A DNA stretch of 64,000 nt from Verrucomicrobiota bacterium (GCA_028293545.1 JAQGOP010000052.1:124001-188000), one strand, 5' to 3'; counted from the stretch's first letter, positions 1-9,452 are shown. Translations and numbers: made by a program. The notes: a model not told the origin generated them from the letters alone.

Positions 1-1865
1 TAATCGCCATAGCTCCCCTGCCAAGCGTCGGCCACGACGACGGCACCGACCTTCGTCCGGTGCGGATGAGTCGCCGCATAATAGGCCATATAGCCTCCGC
101 GAGAAAAACCCACCAATCCGATCTCGCTCAAATCCAGGGAGGATTCGCTGCGAAGTGAATCGATTGCCGCATCCAATCTCGCCATGAAATACTCTCCCTC
201 CTTGGTCGTCAGAGTCACATCGGGTCGGTTCTCGGCCGGAATATTCATCTGCAGAACGGCAAAGCCTTTTTGCGCCAGAAGCTGGCTGGCATAGGCGGAA
301 CTTGCCATGCCATCTGGGAGAAATTGGGCGGGAGAATATCGGTAAGCTTGAACCACCAGCTTGAGGGTTTGATTCGCTTGCGCCTGAGGAATGATTAAGC
401 CGCCTTCCTCCATTGCCCCGTCGGGATCGATCCAATGGACCGTCCGTGTCGGGTGCACCCTCACACCGGCGAGTACGGGATCCTCGCCGAAGAGTCGCAG
501 AGATTTACTTCCCTGCACGGCCCAAACCATCGGCGGCGTGTTTGCATCCTGTCTCAGTTCAACATTGAACGGCCTTGCGTCGTCTGGAGAGACAGAGTCT
601 TTCGATGCTGTCCTATCTTGCAGCTTCCACCCTCCTTCCTTGCGCGCGAACCGGCGCCAAACACTGGGTCGTTTCAAGAGATTGATATATTCGACGACAA
701 ACTCTTCGCCGGGATTCGTCCAGTGGGCGCGTCCGGTCCAAAGGCGAGGATCCTCCATCCTCGGCGTTTCGATAGAGGCGATTTTGGTCCAGTGGCGCGT
801 TTCCACGTCGTATTCCACGATATACGCAGTTGTGGTCCGCTCCATGTCATCGGTGGAGAGCGGTAATGCGGTGTTGAACAAAATGACTCGCCGGCCGTCG
901 GGTGACCATAGGACGGAGGTGTCGACGATGTTATTAGGGGATGTCGCCGCGCCAACCGGGGCGTCAAGCATCGGCGTCAACTCTCCCGTGCGCAGATCGG
1001 CCAAGATGAATTGATAGTGGCGCACTACCGGTTTGTAATAATGGCTCCACTCCTTTGGAATCTTCCATCCCGTCGGGGCAAAGACCATGACGGCAAATGC
1101 CCCAGTAGGAGCAAACCACGTCCGCGGTGCGCCAAGTTCTGACTGAGCCATGAACTGCGCGTCACCGCCGTGGTAGCGGGAAATAATCCGATTGGTCCTT
1201 CGGGGCGGAGAAAACAGCGAGAACACGGCATCCCCGGAAATCACCGTCGCCGGATATTTTCCAAAGGGGCTTGTGGCTTCTTCGTTGTCCACCGCGTAGA
1301 TGACGCCTTCCGTTCCCGCCTGAATTTCCACCACGTCAGTGTTTGCGCAGGTGAGATTCACAAGGCTGTTGTGGGACACCCTGAACTGATAACCATTCAC
1401 GGGATTATTCCCCGCCGTGCCGAGGAACGTGAGCGTATCGTTGTCGGACCAGCGGATATCGCGAATTCCCACTTCGTCGTCGCCCGGCCGAGTAGAAGCA
1501 ATGGCAATTACAGCTTTCGGACGTGGCGCCTCATTCGTTCCGGAGTCTGAAATTTTCAGCCGAGCGGAAATCACCTCAGTTTCGAATACGAACACTTCAT
1601 AGATCACCTCGTCTTGCTTCAGGCTTCCCCTACGGGTCGCGACAAAGAAATGTCTTCCGTCGGGAGAGAATTTGCCACCGATCGCGCTTTCCGTAGGCTC
1701 GATATAGGCTGGACTCGTTTGCCCGGTCACGAAATACCGCATCTCGATGGACTCGCGCACCGTCCACGGTCGTTCCCGAGTGACGTCGAATGCCACCACG
1801 TCTTTGCTAAACCCACCGATGCCTGACGATGCCAACAGCGCGCAACGCGCCAATTTCTGGAGCAT
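1..1865 (-). CDS. S9-type serine peptidase, partial; possible lasso-peptide isopeptidase (AtxE-like)
   Basis: This gene is missing from the ORF track because it runs off the left edge without a stop, but the minus-strand frame is open for about 621 codons from the ATG at 1865. The stop codon of the upstream receptor gene lies 6 bases before this ATG in the same frame, so translation is probably coupled. The N-terminal two thirds have propeller-like stretches with SPDG motifs (KFSPDGRHFF, WSPDGRRVI). The visible end enters an alpha/beta-hydrolase domain with the nucleophile elbow GFSRGG (Ser near residue 588). The catalytic Asp and His would lie beyond the edge. The family is prolyl-oligopeptidase/S9. 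Position behind ECF sigma, FecR and a FecA-like receptor matches the arrangement known for AtxE-type lasso-peptide isopeptidases; that specific function is an inference. An acyl-peptidase acting on other imported peptides is equally possible. Confidence 0.75.
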   Translation of the reverse strand, partial: MLQKLARCALLASSGIGGFSKDVVAFDVTRERPWTVRESIEMRYFVTGQTSPAYIEPTESAIGGKFSPDGRHFFVATRRGSLKQDEVIYEVFVFETEVISARLKISDSGTNEAPRPKAVIAIASTRPGDDEVGIRDIRWSDNDTLTFLGTAGNNPVNGYQFRVSHNSLVNLTCANTDVVEIQAGTEGVIYAVDNEEATSPFGKYPATVISGDAVFSLFSPPRRTNRIISRYHGGDAQFMAQSELGAPRTWFAPTGAFAVMVFAPTGWKIPKEWSHYYKPVVRHYQFILADLRTGELTPMLDAPVGAATSPNNIVDTSVLWSPDGRRVILFNTALPLSTDDMERTTTAYIVEYDVETRHWTKIASIETPRMEDPRLWTGRAHWTNPGEEFVVEYINLLKRPSVWRRFARKEGGWKLQDRTASKDSVSPDDARPFNVELRQDANTPPMVWAVQGSKSLRLFGEDPVLAGVRVHPTRTVHWIDPDGAMEEGGLIIPQAQANQTLKLVVQAYRYSPAQFLPDGMASSAYASQLLAQKGFAVLQMNIPAENRPDVTLTTKEGEYFMARLDAAIDSLRSESSLDLSEIGLVGFSRGGYMAYYAATHPHRTKVGAVVVADAWQGSYGD

Positions 1866-1871
1866 GGGCGG

Positions 1872-4800
1872 TTAGAATGAGACGTTGGCCTTGAGATAAA
1901 TGACTCCTCCGCGCGGGTCGCCGACGTAGCTATAGAGCCCTTGAGTGTTGCTGACATCGATGGGCGGCCTTTGGTTGAAGATATTCTTGATTCCCAGCGT
2001 AAAATTCCATTCGGGGTGGCGACCAGGGCCGCCTGTGCTGGGCCAGCGATAGCTACCCGCCACATCGAAATAGGCCTGACTCGGGATTCGCTCGCTTCCT
2101 TGGAGCGCGATCAGATTAGGCGCGCCCAATGCGTAGCCATCAAAATAACGCGCCGTCCCGGAGGCGCTGAAGGAACCGGCTTCCCATGCGACCCCCGCAT
2201 TGCCCTTCCACCGCAGGCTGATAAGTTTCCCCGCGTTCTCGATCGGGGGAAGCGACTTCGTTATCTGCTGCCAGTTTTGGGGCTGGCAGGTTGCGTTCGA
2301 CCAAACCGTCAGGTTACCTCGGGCAGTCGTTCGTCGGTACTCAATTCCGATGTCGTAGGCGTCAACCTTCGACTGCGCGACGTTGATCAGCGTCGCATCG
2401 ATCGCCGTGATCGGCCCGACACTGTACCCGCCGCCGGGCGCTCCTCTCGTCACCCGAGAAGGTGCGTAGGAAATAAGGTCGCCGAGGGATTGGGCATCCA
2501 GTCCGAGAATCTGATCAATTTCGTCATTTTTGCGAATGCGCGTATAGTCGACCGAGATCCGCAATCCCGGAACCGCTTTCGGAGTCAAAACCGTGCCAAC
2601 CGACATACTGCGGGAACGCTCGGCTTTGAGATCTGGATTCCCGCCGGCGGTGTGGGTGATGTCGCCCAACACCTCGTTTCCGCGCAATTGATCGGTCAGG
2701 TTGAATTGGCTGCCCGAGATCGCATTCGGAAGGTTGGGAACAAGCTGTGCGGAAGTAGGAGGAAGAAAGCCGGTGCCAACACTCGCCCGCAACATTAGAT
2801 CCGAAACCGGCTTGTAGGCCAAACCGATCGTCGGATTGACCGAAGATAGATCGCGTTCGGTTCTCCGCGCGTTGACGGGCGTGAATGAATCGGACACCCC
2901 ATTACCAACGATACGGTGTTGATCGGCTCTGAGCGCGAGTTGAATTTCGAGACTTTCAACCATGGAAAGACGTTTTTCCTGACTAACCAAAGGGACGCGG
3001 GCCTCCGCATACACGCTCCCGGAGCGTTGGTGTCCCCCATAGTAGGTTTGTGCATAATCGAAGCCGGGGAAGAGAGTCGTGGTTTGTTGTGTGGTATCAA
3101 AATCCTCGTTCCGTAACGTGGCGGCAAAACTGAGGGTCGCGGCACTCATGGCTCCTGGCAGAGCTCCCGAAACGCGCACTGACCCCTCATTCATGCTGCT
3201 CCTAGTCGGGCTGCTGGTCGGCCGACTGAGGAGGTAGGGCGAAAAATCGGGCGTCTGCCCCACGTCCTGAAAGACATTTATCTTACCGCTACTGACCGCA
3301 CTTGCGGCGTTGTTTCCGGTACTGTCAGAGGCACCCAAGCTTGAAGGCGATCGGGTGGTGAGCCGATTTCGGCTATCAAGAAAGTCCATCTCTCCCTTCC
3401 AAGTCCCCGGCAATTGGAAAATTAGTCCGAAGGAAATGCGTTGGGAGATGATTTCGGAGGAGTAATCTTGGTCTGTGCCCCCGACCGGTGTCGTCACTAT
3501 GATGGTCTGATTAAATGGGTTTACCGGAGAGGTAGCCAGGACTACAAAGGTGCTACTCGCTGAGCTGGTGTTGAAGAGGCTCCTATTGGAGCTCCAATTC
3601 CATTCCGCGAACCCTTCGACCTTCGGCGAGAATGTTTGCCGGAGAGAACCGATCAAAGATTTGGTGGTCGTGCCAGCCAAGAGACTTTGCTTTCCGCCGC
3701 CTCCTAAAGACGAAAGCTGGGCGGTAGGCGCAAGTTCCAGATTATACCGGCCCCGGTTTGCCACGAAGGCTGCACCGTTGTCCGTCGACATGCCGCGATA
3801 GCCCTTGGGTACGAAAGTTGCGGCGGAATTCAAGTTTGTCCCCGATTTCAGAACTAATGATTCTGCGGGGTTTAGGCTCCGGATATTCGTCGTGGAACTC
3901 AGAGGCGGCACAACACTTGGCGAACCGACGAGGGCAGGGTTCCTGCCGAAGATTTGCGCTCTTGCACGTTCGATGAGGGTTCTTTGATCCGCGTTGAAAT
4001 CATCGGAATGTGAATATCCCGCAGTGAGCGAGAAGTGCGTCTTGGCGCCGAGGTTCATTCCGGCGAGAAGGGAAATTCGTTCGCGGAAGGCGTCTCCCTT
4101 ATAGGCTGTTTCGAAGCCCGGGCTAAGAGTCACGCCGTTGTAGTCCCTACGCAAAATTACGTTAATGACGCCTCCCGTCGCGCTACCTCCGTAGATACCC
4201 GAGGCCGTCGTCGGAAGCACCTCGATTCTCTCGATGGCGGAAAGAGGAATGGCATTCAAGTCGGGCTGGATTTGCGCGCCTGCAAAAGAGATCGTCGCGG
4301 CGCGGCGACCGTCGATCAGGATTAGGGTCTGATCGGACCCCAAACCCCGGAGGTTGACCAAACTATTGTTCCCGATCTGGACGCCGTTTTGCGTGGTGGT
4401 ATCCGCGCCGGAAGGGGTTGCGGTGAGAGTGTTGCGAAGAAAATCCGCCACGTTGCTGTCGCCGGAACGCTGGATCTGTTCGCGGTTCAAGACGATATAC
4501 GGCTGAGTATCATCGCGGCTGCGCGGCTTATCCATATTAAGCGTCTTCCGCTCAAAGACCTCGAATGTACCGAGTTTAACGATGGAGTTTCCGTTTTCAT
4601 CTACCGCCGTCCGACTGCTTGCCGGGCGGCTTGAGACGTTTTTTTCTGCGATCTCCGGAGATGATTCGCGGCGCAGGGTGAGAATGCCGGACTTCTCGTT
4701 GTGGACGCCGACGAGGGCGGTGCCGTCGAGCATTTGGTCCAGCGCATCGCGGGGTGTAAGGTTGCCTCTCACCTCCTTCGTCGTGATCCCGCGGACCGTG

Positions 4801-4979
4801 CTTGTCGGATAGATAACCTGGACCCCGGACTGTTCTGAATATTGCCGAAGGGTTTTCTCGGCGGGGCCGGCCGGCAGGTTGAAGGACTTGACGGCATCGT
4901 CCGCCGCGCGGACAGACAAACCGAAACAGGCAAACGCGACGAGGATGACGAAGCGACGAAGCAGGAGGAGCGGGGTCAT
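1872..4979 (-). CDS. TonB-dependent receptor with STN signalling domain (FecA-like)
   Basis: This is an outer-membrane active transporter that should also signal to FecR. The ORF track starts at an upstream TTG, but the internal ATG at 4979 gives a proper signal peptide (MTPLLLLRRFVILVAFACFG, cleavage near VRA-ADD) and a protein of 1035 aa. An STN domain follows (FNLPAGPAEKTLRQYSEQSG through GILTLRR), then the plug (NLRGLGSDQTLILIDGRR, AIERIEVLPTTASGIYGGSA) and a long beta-barrel ending in a terminal Phe (KANVSF). The STN domain is the module that contacts a FecR-type anti-sigma factor, and such a gene lies 210 bp upstream. The ligand cannot be read from sequence; the following peptidase suggests a peptide. 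Confidence 0.9.
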   Translation of the reverse strand: MTPLLLLRRFVILVAFACFGLSVRAADDAVKSFNLPAGPAEKTLRQYSEQSGVQVIYPTSTVRGITTKEVRGNLTPRDALDQMLDGTALVGVHNEKSGILTLRRESSPEIAEKNVSSRPASSRTAVDENGNSIVKLGTFEVFERKTLNMDKPRSRDDTQPYIVLNREQIQRSGDSNVADFLRNTLTATPSGADTTTQNGVQIGNNSLVNLRGLGSDQTLILIDGRRAATISFAGAQIQPDLNAIPLSAIERIEVLPTTASGIYGGSATGGVINVILRRDYNGVTLSPGFETAYKGDAFRERISLLAGMNLGAKTHFSLTAGYSHSDDFNADQRTLIERARAQIFGRNPALVGSPSVVPPLSSTTNIRSLNPAESLVLKSGTNLNSAATFVPKGYRGMSTDNGAAFVANRGRYNLELAPTAQLSSLGGGGKQSLLAGTTTKSLIGSLRQTFSPKVEGFAEWNWSSNRSLFNTSSASSTFVVLATSPVNPFNQTIIVTTPVGGTDQDYSSEIISQRISFGLIFQLPGTWKGEMDFLDSRNRLTTRSPSSLGASDSTGNNAASAVSSGKINVFQDVGQTPDFSPYLLSRPTSSPTRSSMNEGSVRVSGALPGAMSAATLSFAATLRNEDFDTTQQTTTLFPGFDYAQTYYGGHQRSGSVYAEARVPLVSQEKRLSMVESLEIQLALRADQHRIVGNGVSDSFTPVNARRTERDLSSVNPTIGLAYKPVSDLMLRASVGTGFLPPTSAQLVPNLPNAISGSQFNLTDQLRGNEVLGDITHTAGGNPDLKAERSRSMSVGTVLTPKAVPGLRISVDYTRIRKNDEIDQILGLDAQSLGDLISYAPSRVTRGAPGGGYSVGPITAIDATLINVAQSKVDAYDIGIEYRRTTARGNLTVWSNATCQPQNWQQITKSLPPIENAGKLISLRWKGNAGVAWEAGSFSASGTARYFDGYALGAPNLIALQGSERIPSQAYFDVAGSYRWPSTGGPGRHPEWNFTLGIKNIFNQRPPIDVSNTQGLYSYVGDPRGGVIYLKANVSF

Positions 4980-5161
4980 GGGTGTCAGGTGGGGTGGTGA
5001 CAAAGGCCGCCGCTGGAGTGCGGGCAGCTTGGTTCCTGACGAAACGAGCCAAGGCGAAAAACCCGTGCAGATTATTTTTCCCAAATGTTACGCGCGGGCA
5101 AGCTGTCGCTGCCCGCTCTCGCCCAGCACTCGGCAAAAAGCATTCTCAACTCGCTGCTTTC

Positions 5162-5187
5162 CGGAGCAGCCGGGCCGCCTGCGCTCC
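5162..5187 (-). repeat. GC-rich palindromic repeat, copy in FecR 3' end/intergenic
   Basis: On the minus strand this reads as a variant of GCAGGCGGCCCGCCTGC flanked by a short GC tail. The same unit recurs at 8489, 52898 and 59059, always just outside or at the end of a coding region. The symmetrical core would form a strong RNA stem. Confidence 0.5.
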
Positions 5188-5189
5188 GA

Positions 5190-6221
5190 TCAGCGTTTTG
5201 CCTGACGCGAAAGGTACAGCGTCTTGCCCTCGCGGCGGACATCGATGCCGAAGGCTGTCTGCAAGGCCTCGGCGATCGCCGTGGGGTCATCGGCGCGGAA
5301 GCGGCCGCTAAGGGCGACGGCGGCGAGCGCCGGATCGGCGAGGACAAATTTCTCGTCACTGTAGCGGTTCACGAGTGTGACGACTTCACTCAAAGGGGCG
5401 CCGGAAAATTCCACCTGCGGATTCCGCCACGCCAGCTGCTCGGTCATCTGCGCGGAGGCGATAGGCAGGACCGGGGCCACGGGAGCGGACGGCATGAGAT
5501 CGACCCGCATCTCCTCCCCGGCCCCAACGAAGGCAATCGTGTGCACGGTGGCGAGGGGCGAAGATTCCTGCAGGGGCTTCGCCGCGATCGTGCCCGGCTG
5601 GTCAACCGCAACCCGGCCTTCGGTAACAAGGAGCGCGGCCTGCGCGGAGCCAAGTTGCACCGAAAACGCGGTTCCGACGGCGCGAAATTCCACGCCGCCG
5701 GCGTCGACGATAAACGGCCGCTCCTTGTTCTTCGCGACGGTGAACAGGGCCTGGCCCTTGAAGAGATGCACGCGCCGGGATTTCTCCGTGTAGTCGAACG
5801 CAAACCTGGCTTCAGCCGGCGCCTCGATGACCGAGCCGTCAGGCAAGGTCTGCTTCATCGGCGCAACGACGACGGCGCGAGAGAGTTCCGGCGGCGTCAG
5901 TGTTCTTGAGCTGGACCACGCGAAAAATCCGGCGATCACGAGGAATGCGGCAGCGCTGCCCTGCCCAATCCGGCGGCGCGTGCGGCGTTTGCTTAAACGC
6001 GCCAGCTCGCGCTTGAAGTCTTCCGCGGCTCCCTGCCGGCGCGGCTCAGCCAGGGCACCAAAGAGCGTCGCGTGCTCGGCAAAGGCGGCGGCGTGGGCCG
6101 GCTCGGCATGCCAGCGCTCAAATTCCCTTTTCTGCGCGGCGGTCAACCCGGCATCGCGGCGGGCGACCCAGCGGGCGGCTTGATCCTCGATCTCCTCGTT
6201 GATGGCGGCGGAGCGGCTCAT
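5190..6221 (-). CDS. FecR-family anti-sigma factor / signal transducer
   Basis: This is an inner-membrane regulator that relays receptor occupancy to the ECF sigma factor. The ORF track extends it into the sigma gene in another frame. The ATG at 6221 overlaps the sigma stop as ATGA and gives 343 aa. The N-terminal cytoplasmic part (RWVARRDAGLTAAQKREFERWHAE) is the FecR_N-type anti-sigma region. A single membrane segment follows near residue 95 (AAAFLVIAGFFAWSS). The periplasmic FecR domain has the usual core (TLPDGSVIEAPAEARFAFDY, FRAVGTAFSV). The C-terminal 55 residues (YSDEKFVLADPALAAVALSG) resemble an STN-like fold. It lies in one operon with the sigma factor and the receptor. Confidence 0.9.
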   Translation of the reverse strand: MSRSAAINEEIEDQAARWVARRDAGLTAAQKREFERWHAEPAHAAAFAEHATLFGALAEPRRQGAAEDFKRELARLSKRRTRRRIGQGSAAAFLVIAGFFAWSSSRTLTPPELSRAVVVAPMKQTLPDGSVIEAPAEARFAFDYTEKSRRVHLFKGQALFTVAKNKERPFIVDAGGVEFRAVGTAFSVQLGSAQAALLVTEGRVAVDQPGTIAAKPLQESSPLATVHTIAFVGAGEEMRVDLMPSAPVAPVLPIASAQMTEQLAWRNPQVEFSGAPLSEVVTLVNRYSDEKFVLADPALAAVALSGRFRADDPTAIAEALQTAFGIDVRREGKTLYLSRQAKR

Positions 6222-6808
6222 GTGCGGGGACTTCTTTCGGCTCTTTCCCGCATGTATTCCCTCAAGGCCCGCAGGCCCCGCGCAATGTGGGACTCCACCG
6301 TGTCGAGCGATAGGTTCAAGTGCGCGGCGATCTCCTTTTGAGGCAGACCCTCGATCCGGCTGAGCAGAAGGACGCGGCGGCATTTGGGGGGAACCGAATC
6401 GAGGGCGAGAGCGAGGAGGCAAAGTTCCTCCCGGGTGATCGTGGATTCGACGACGCCCGGGACATCCTCTATAACGAACGAGACATCGGATTCCGTGCGG
6501 TCGGAGATGGGCGAACTCTGGCGGCGCCGGAGGTGATCGATCGCCAGGTTGCGGGCAACCCGGTAGAGAAAGGATTTGGAGAATTGGACCTGCCGGGTCA
6601 GGGCGGCCTTCCACATCCGGAGATAGGAGTCCTGGACGATGTCGTCGACATCGCGGAGCGAGGGATAGCGGGACCGGATGAAGTTCCGCAGCGAGGTGCC
6701 GTTGGCCTCCACTTCCTTGGTGAGCCACTGGGCGGGCGTGTCCGTCAACGGCGCGGCCACCACGCAGGGCGGCGCGCTCAGTTCGGGCGATGAAACATTG
6801 GCACTCAC
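6218..6808 (-). CDS. ECF RNA polymerase sigma factor (FecI-like)
   Basis: This 196-aa ECF sigma factor has region 2 (DVDDIVQDSYLRMWKAA, FLYRVARNLAIDHLRRR) and region 4 (LPQKEIAAHLNLSLDTVESH). It should direct transcription of the receptor operon and be held by the overlapping FecR gene product. The start is GTG at 6808; no in-frame ATG precedes conserved region 2. The stop overlaps the FecR start by 4 bp, so the two are translationally coupled. No recognisable ECF promoter could be defined upstream. Confidence 0.9.
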   Translation of the reverse strand: MSANVSSPELSAPPCVVAAPLTDTPAQWLTKEVEANGTSLRNFIRSRYPSLRDVDDIVQDSYLRMWKAALTRQVQFSKSFLYRVARNLAIDHLRRRQSSPISDRTESDVSFVIEDVPGVVESTITREELCLLALALDSVPPKCRRVLLLSRIEGLPQKEIAAHLNLSLDTVESHIARGLRALREYMRERAERSPRT

Positions 6809-7118
6809 GGGGCGGGAGGTTCGGGCTGGTCCGGATTAGGCCGGGAGGACGAGAAAAACAAGGCCCGAACCGTCACCGGAAATTAATGTGAAATCGGGTG
6901 CCCGGATTCCGCCGATTCATTCGTTAATACCGGCGCGCGGGCATGAGCCCGGAGGTTATCGGCATTTGCGAGAAAGAAGCGAATCTCGTCGTGTGTCCCG
7001 CACAAGTAAAAGACCACATCCGGGTTCTAAAACCTCGGTTCCCGACGACCACGGCCGGTCCTTTGCCGCTCGTATCGGCTCCCGCAATGCGATTGGTTGC
7101 GCCCAACCCCACCCGACC
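6809..7118. other. divergent intergenic region with a 9-bp inverted repeat
   Basis: This 310-bp gap lies between the sigma gene (minus) and the transglutaminase-like gene (plus). It should hold both promoters, though no clear -35/-10 pair is visible. The 9-bp arms GGTTCGGGC (6818) and GCCCGAACC (6863) form an inverted repeat in the leader of the sigma operon. Several short ORFs here look spurious. Confidence 0.4.
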
Positions 7119-8492
7119 ATGCCCCTGCCCACTCGGAGAAATCTTCGCGCGCTGATCCTGCTCTCGTTCGTCCTGCTCACCGCCAATCTCTACGTCTTTT
7201 TTTCGCGGGATTGGGAGTCGTCCTACGTGCCCGAAAGCTACGCCACGCTCTACTATCCGCTCGACGCCCCCAGCCTGCGCGAGTGGGTCGTGGAGAAAAA
7301 CAACGTGCTCCGGCTCGACCTCGCCTGGAACAAGACACCCGAACAATGGCAGCTCCTCGTCGATGGCAAAGCCGCGCAAACCATGCCCGGCACCGAGCCG
7401 AAGCTTCACATCGCAGGGCCGATTTTCGACGGCTCCGACAGCAAGCCCCTCGACGACTTCAAGCATCGTTACACCCTCAAACCGCTTCCGCTCGGCACCG
7501 GGCCCGACCTCAATTTCACCGTCAACGCCATCGCCGCCGAGTTCTACCGGAAAAACGGCATGCACTTTGCGAACGACATCAACCTCGTCCTCACCGATGT
7601 GCCCGTCGGCAAATTCAAGCGTTACCCGCTGAGCTACTGGGCCGACGATTATCATTACGTCGGCGCCGAGAACCTCGCGGCGGCCGATCGCGTGGTGCGC
7701 GATGACATGCACATCACGGAGGCCGACGACACCCTCACCCGCATCGAAAAAATCATGCGCTACCTCAGCGGAAAACTCGCCGACTCCGGCGGCGTGCCCA
7801 AGGACGATTTCCGCTGGATGAACCCGTGGCTGATGTGCCAGGAGATGATCAACGGCACCGGCAAGGGCTGGTGCACGCAGAACGCGCAGATCTACACCTT
7901 CTTCGCCAACCGCGCCGGGATTCCCACGCGCTTCGTCTTCGGTGCCAACACCCAGCAGGACGTCATCATCTACAACGGACACTCGTGGGCCGAGTCGTGG
8001 GTGAAGGAGCAAGCCCGCTGGACCTACGTCGACATGACGCAGTCGCTCTTCGCCGTGCAGGACAAACACGGCGCGCTGCTCAACACCGCCGACATCCTGA
8101 ATCTCTGCGAGCACGACGCCTTCGATGGAATCACCGCGCGCGTTTTCAAGGACTGGCATTGGAAAGACCTGCCCTTCGAGGCGAAACCGCTCACGCCCGT
8201 GGTCGTGCCGTTCTCGTCGGTCAACTGGCTCGCGAAGCAGGAGTACAGCCGGCAGGCCATTCTCAAGTATCGTCACCCACCCAACGTGGAGGATATCCGC
8301 GGAATCTATTCGATGCTGCTGAAAGACCGCACGTTCGCGTGGACCAATTTTCGGCGCTACCTCTGGGATCCAACCGCGGCGTATTCGCTGCTCCCCACCG
8401 ACGGCGCGCGCACCTATCGCGTCCGCCAATCGCTCTTCGCCGGATTGGTGATCGCGCTCGCGTTGCTCGGCATTGCACTCGGGAGAAAGTAG
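7119..8492 (+). CDS. membrane-anchored transglutaminase-like protein
   Basis: The ATG at 7119 gives 457 aa starting with a short basic segment and a membrane anchor (LILLSFVLLTANLYVFF). The ORF track start is 77 codons too early. A transglutaminase/papain-like core carries the triad: Cys252 in GKGWCTQNAQIYTFFANRAG, His288 in YNGHSWAESW and Asp305 in WTYVDMTQ. A second hydrophobic segment lies at the C-terminus (FAGLVIALALLGIAL), so the catalytic domain is probably periplasmic between two anchors. Family members act as peptidases or cross-linking enzymes; the substrate is unknown. It stands alone, followed by heptad and GC-rich repeats. Confidence 0.8.
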   Translation: MPLPTRRNLRALILLSFVLLTANLYVFFSRDWESSYVPESYATLYYPLDAPSLREWVVEKNNVLRLDLAWNKTPEQWQLLVDGKAAQTMPGTEPKLHIAGPIFDGSDSKPLDDFKHRYTLKPLPLGTGPDLNFTVNAIAAEFYRKNGMHFANDINLVLTDVPVGKFKRYPLSYWADDYHYVGAENLAAADRVVRDDMHITEADDTLTRIEKIMRYLSGKLADSGGVPKDDFRWMNPWLMCQEMINGTGKGWCTQNAQIYTFFANRAGIPTRFVFGANTQQDVIIYNGHSWAESWVKEQARWTYVDMTQSLFAVQDKHGALLNTADILNLCEHDAFDGITARVFKDWHWKDLPFEAKPLTPVVVPFSSVNWLAKQEYSRQAILKYRHPPNVEDIRGIYSMLLKDRTFAWTNFRRYLWDPTAAYSLLPTDGARTYRVRQSLFAGLVIALALLGIALGRK

Positions 8493-8514
8493 CGCAGGCG
8501 GCCCGCCTGCTCCG
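8489..8514 (+). repeat. GC-rich palindromic repeat (GCAGGCGGCCCGCCTGC family)
   Basis: The sequence GCAGGCGGCCCGCCTGC, preceded by GTAGC and followed by TCCG, starts at the stop codon of the transglutaminase-like gene. The same unit recurs at 59059 and, in part, at 5162 and 52898. Confidence 0.6.
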
Positions 8515-8542
8515 AAAGTTCGAAATCCCAAAGTTCAAATTC
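8515..8542 (+). repeat. heptad repeat array (AAANTCC-type)
   Basis: Four consecutive 7-bp units (AAAGTTC, GAAATCC, CAAAGTT, CAAATTC) follow directly after the GC-rich palindrome. They share the 7-bp periodicity of the much larger arrays between the permease genes. Confidence 0.55.
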
Positions 8543-8571
8543 CACTCCCAGCGCAGCCAGACGTGCGCTGC

Positions 8572-9396
8572 TCACGGCTCCCGAAAGATCAGCGGCGTCA
8601 GCTTGCCGTCGGTCACCGCTCCGATTTCCACGTCGGCCATGTACGAAGCGCGGTCGTTCCTGCGCGCCACGGTGTTCGGTTCGATCAGCCTCATGTTCTC
8701 GTCCATGTAGATGATCGTCATGACCGCCCGCGGAGCCTGCGAGACGTTGCGACCGGCGCGATGAAAGGTCCAACCGTAGTGGAAACTCACATCGCCGAAA
8801 TCGAATGGTGAATCCTCGAGCGGGTAATTCTGCTCCTTCATCGACCGGCCAATGCGCTCCTCGCTCTCGTCGCTGATGCCGAGCTCGCGTCCGGCCTCGA
8901 ACTTGTGGCTGCCCTTCGCAAAGGCCAGCGGGCCCATCTCCATCGGCACCGCTTGGAGCGGAATCCACGCGGTGACCGTGTTGGGGTTGCTCAGCGGCCA
9001 GTAATATTGGTCCGCGTGCCACGGCGTCACCCCGCCGCCCGGCTCCTTGTAGAGCGCCTGGTCGTGATACATCCGCACGCCTCCCACCCCGAGCAGCTGC
9101 GCCGCCATGCGCGCGAGCCGCTGGCCCCAGCAGAACTCCTTCACCGTTTCGTTCTTCGTCCAGATATTTCCGACTTGGAGAAAGGCCTTGTTATACGTGT
9201 CGCGCTGCTCGATCGGCAGGTGCATCGTGTTGAGGCGATAAACCTCGGACGTGATGGTGGGGCCGTAGTAGTTCAGCACCGATGCCGGCAGCACGTGCTT
9301 GAGCTTCACGAAGCCATCGCGGCGAAAGCGGGAAATTTCTTCGTCGGCCAGGGAATAAGGCGCGTCGAGCGCTTGTTGGATTGCGGGAGGAGCCAT
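8572..9396 (-). CDS. phytanoyl-CoA dioxygenase-like Fe(II)/2-oxoglutarate oxygenase
   Basis: The ATG at 9396 (MAPPAIQQALD) gives 274 aa; the ORF track extends it into the promoter region. The double-stranded beta-helix fold is indicated by the iron ligands H-x-D in TPWHADQYYW and a distal His in YGWTFHRAGRN, and by a downstream Arg (QAPRAVMTIIY) that would bind 2-oxoglutarate. Members hydroxylate diverse small molecules; the substrate is unknown. The gene is divergent from a LacI-type regulator with a candidate operator between them, and lies in a sugar-utilisation neighbourhood, so a role in processing a sugar or osmolyte derivative is plausible. Confidence 0.85.
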   Translation of the reverse strand: MAPPAIQQALDAPYSLADEEISRFRRDGFVKLKHVLPASVLNYYGPTITSEVYRLNTMHLPIEQRDTYNKAFLQVGNIWTKNETVKEFCWGQRLARMAAQLLGVGGVRMYHDQALYKEPGGGVTPWHADQYYWPLSNPNTVTAWIPLQAVPMEMGPLAFAKGSHKFEAGRELGISDESEERIGRSMKEQNYPLEDSPFDFGDVSFHYGWTFHRAGRNVSQAPRAVMTIIYMDENMRLIEPNTVARRNDRASYMADVEIGAVTDGKLTPLIFREP

Positions 9397-9452
9397 GGGA
9401 TCAGGATCTGAATCTAATGTGTGGCCACAGATCGAAAGCAACGCCCGTGCAT

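Noticed and set aside
6943-7155. Small plus-strand ORF upstream of the transglutaminase-like gene
   Set aside because: It overlaps the chosen start of the recognised gene in another frame and has no supporting feature.
6924-8531. Long minus-strand ORF of 535 aa over the transglutaminase-like gene
   Set aside because: It is the antisense shadow of a gene with an intact catalytic triad and has no recognisable motif.
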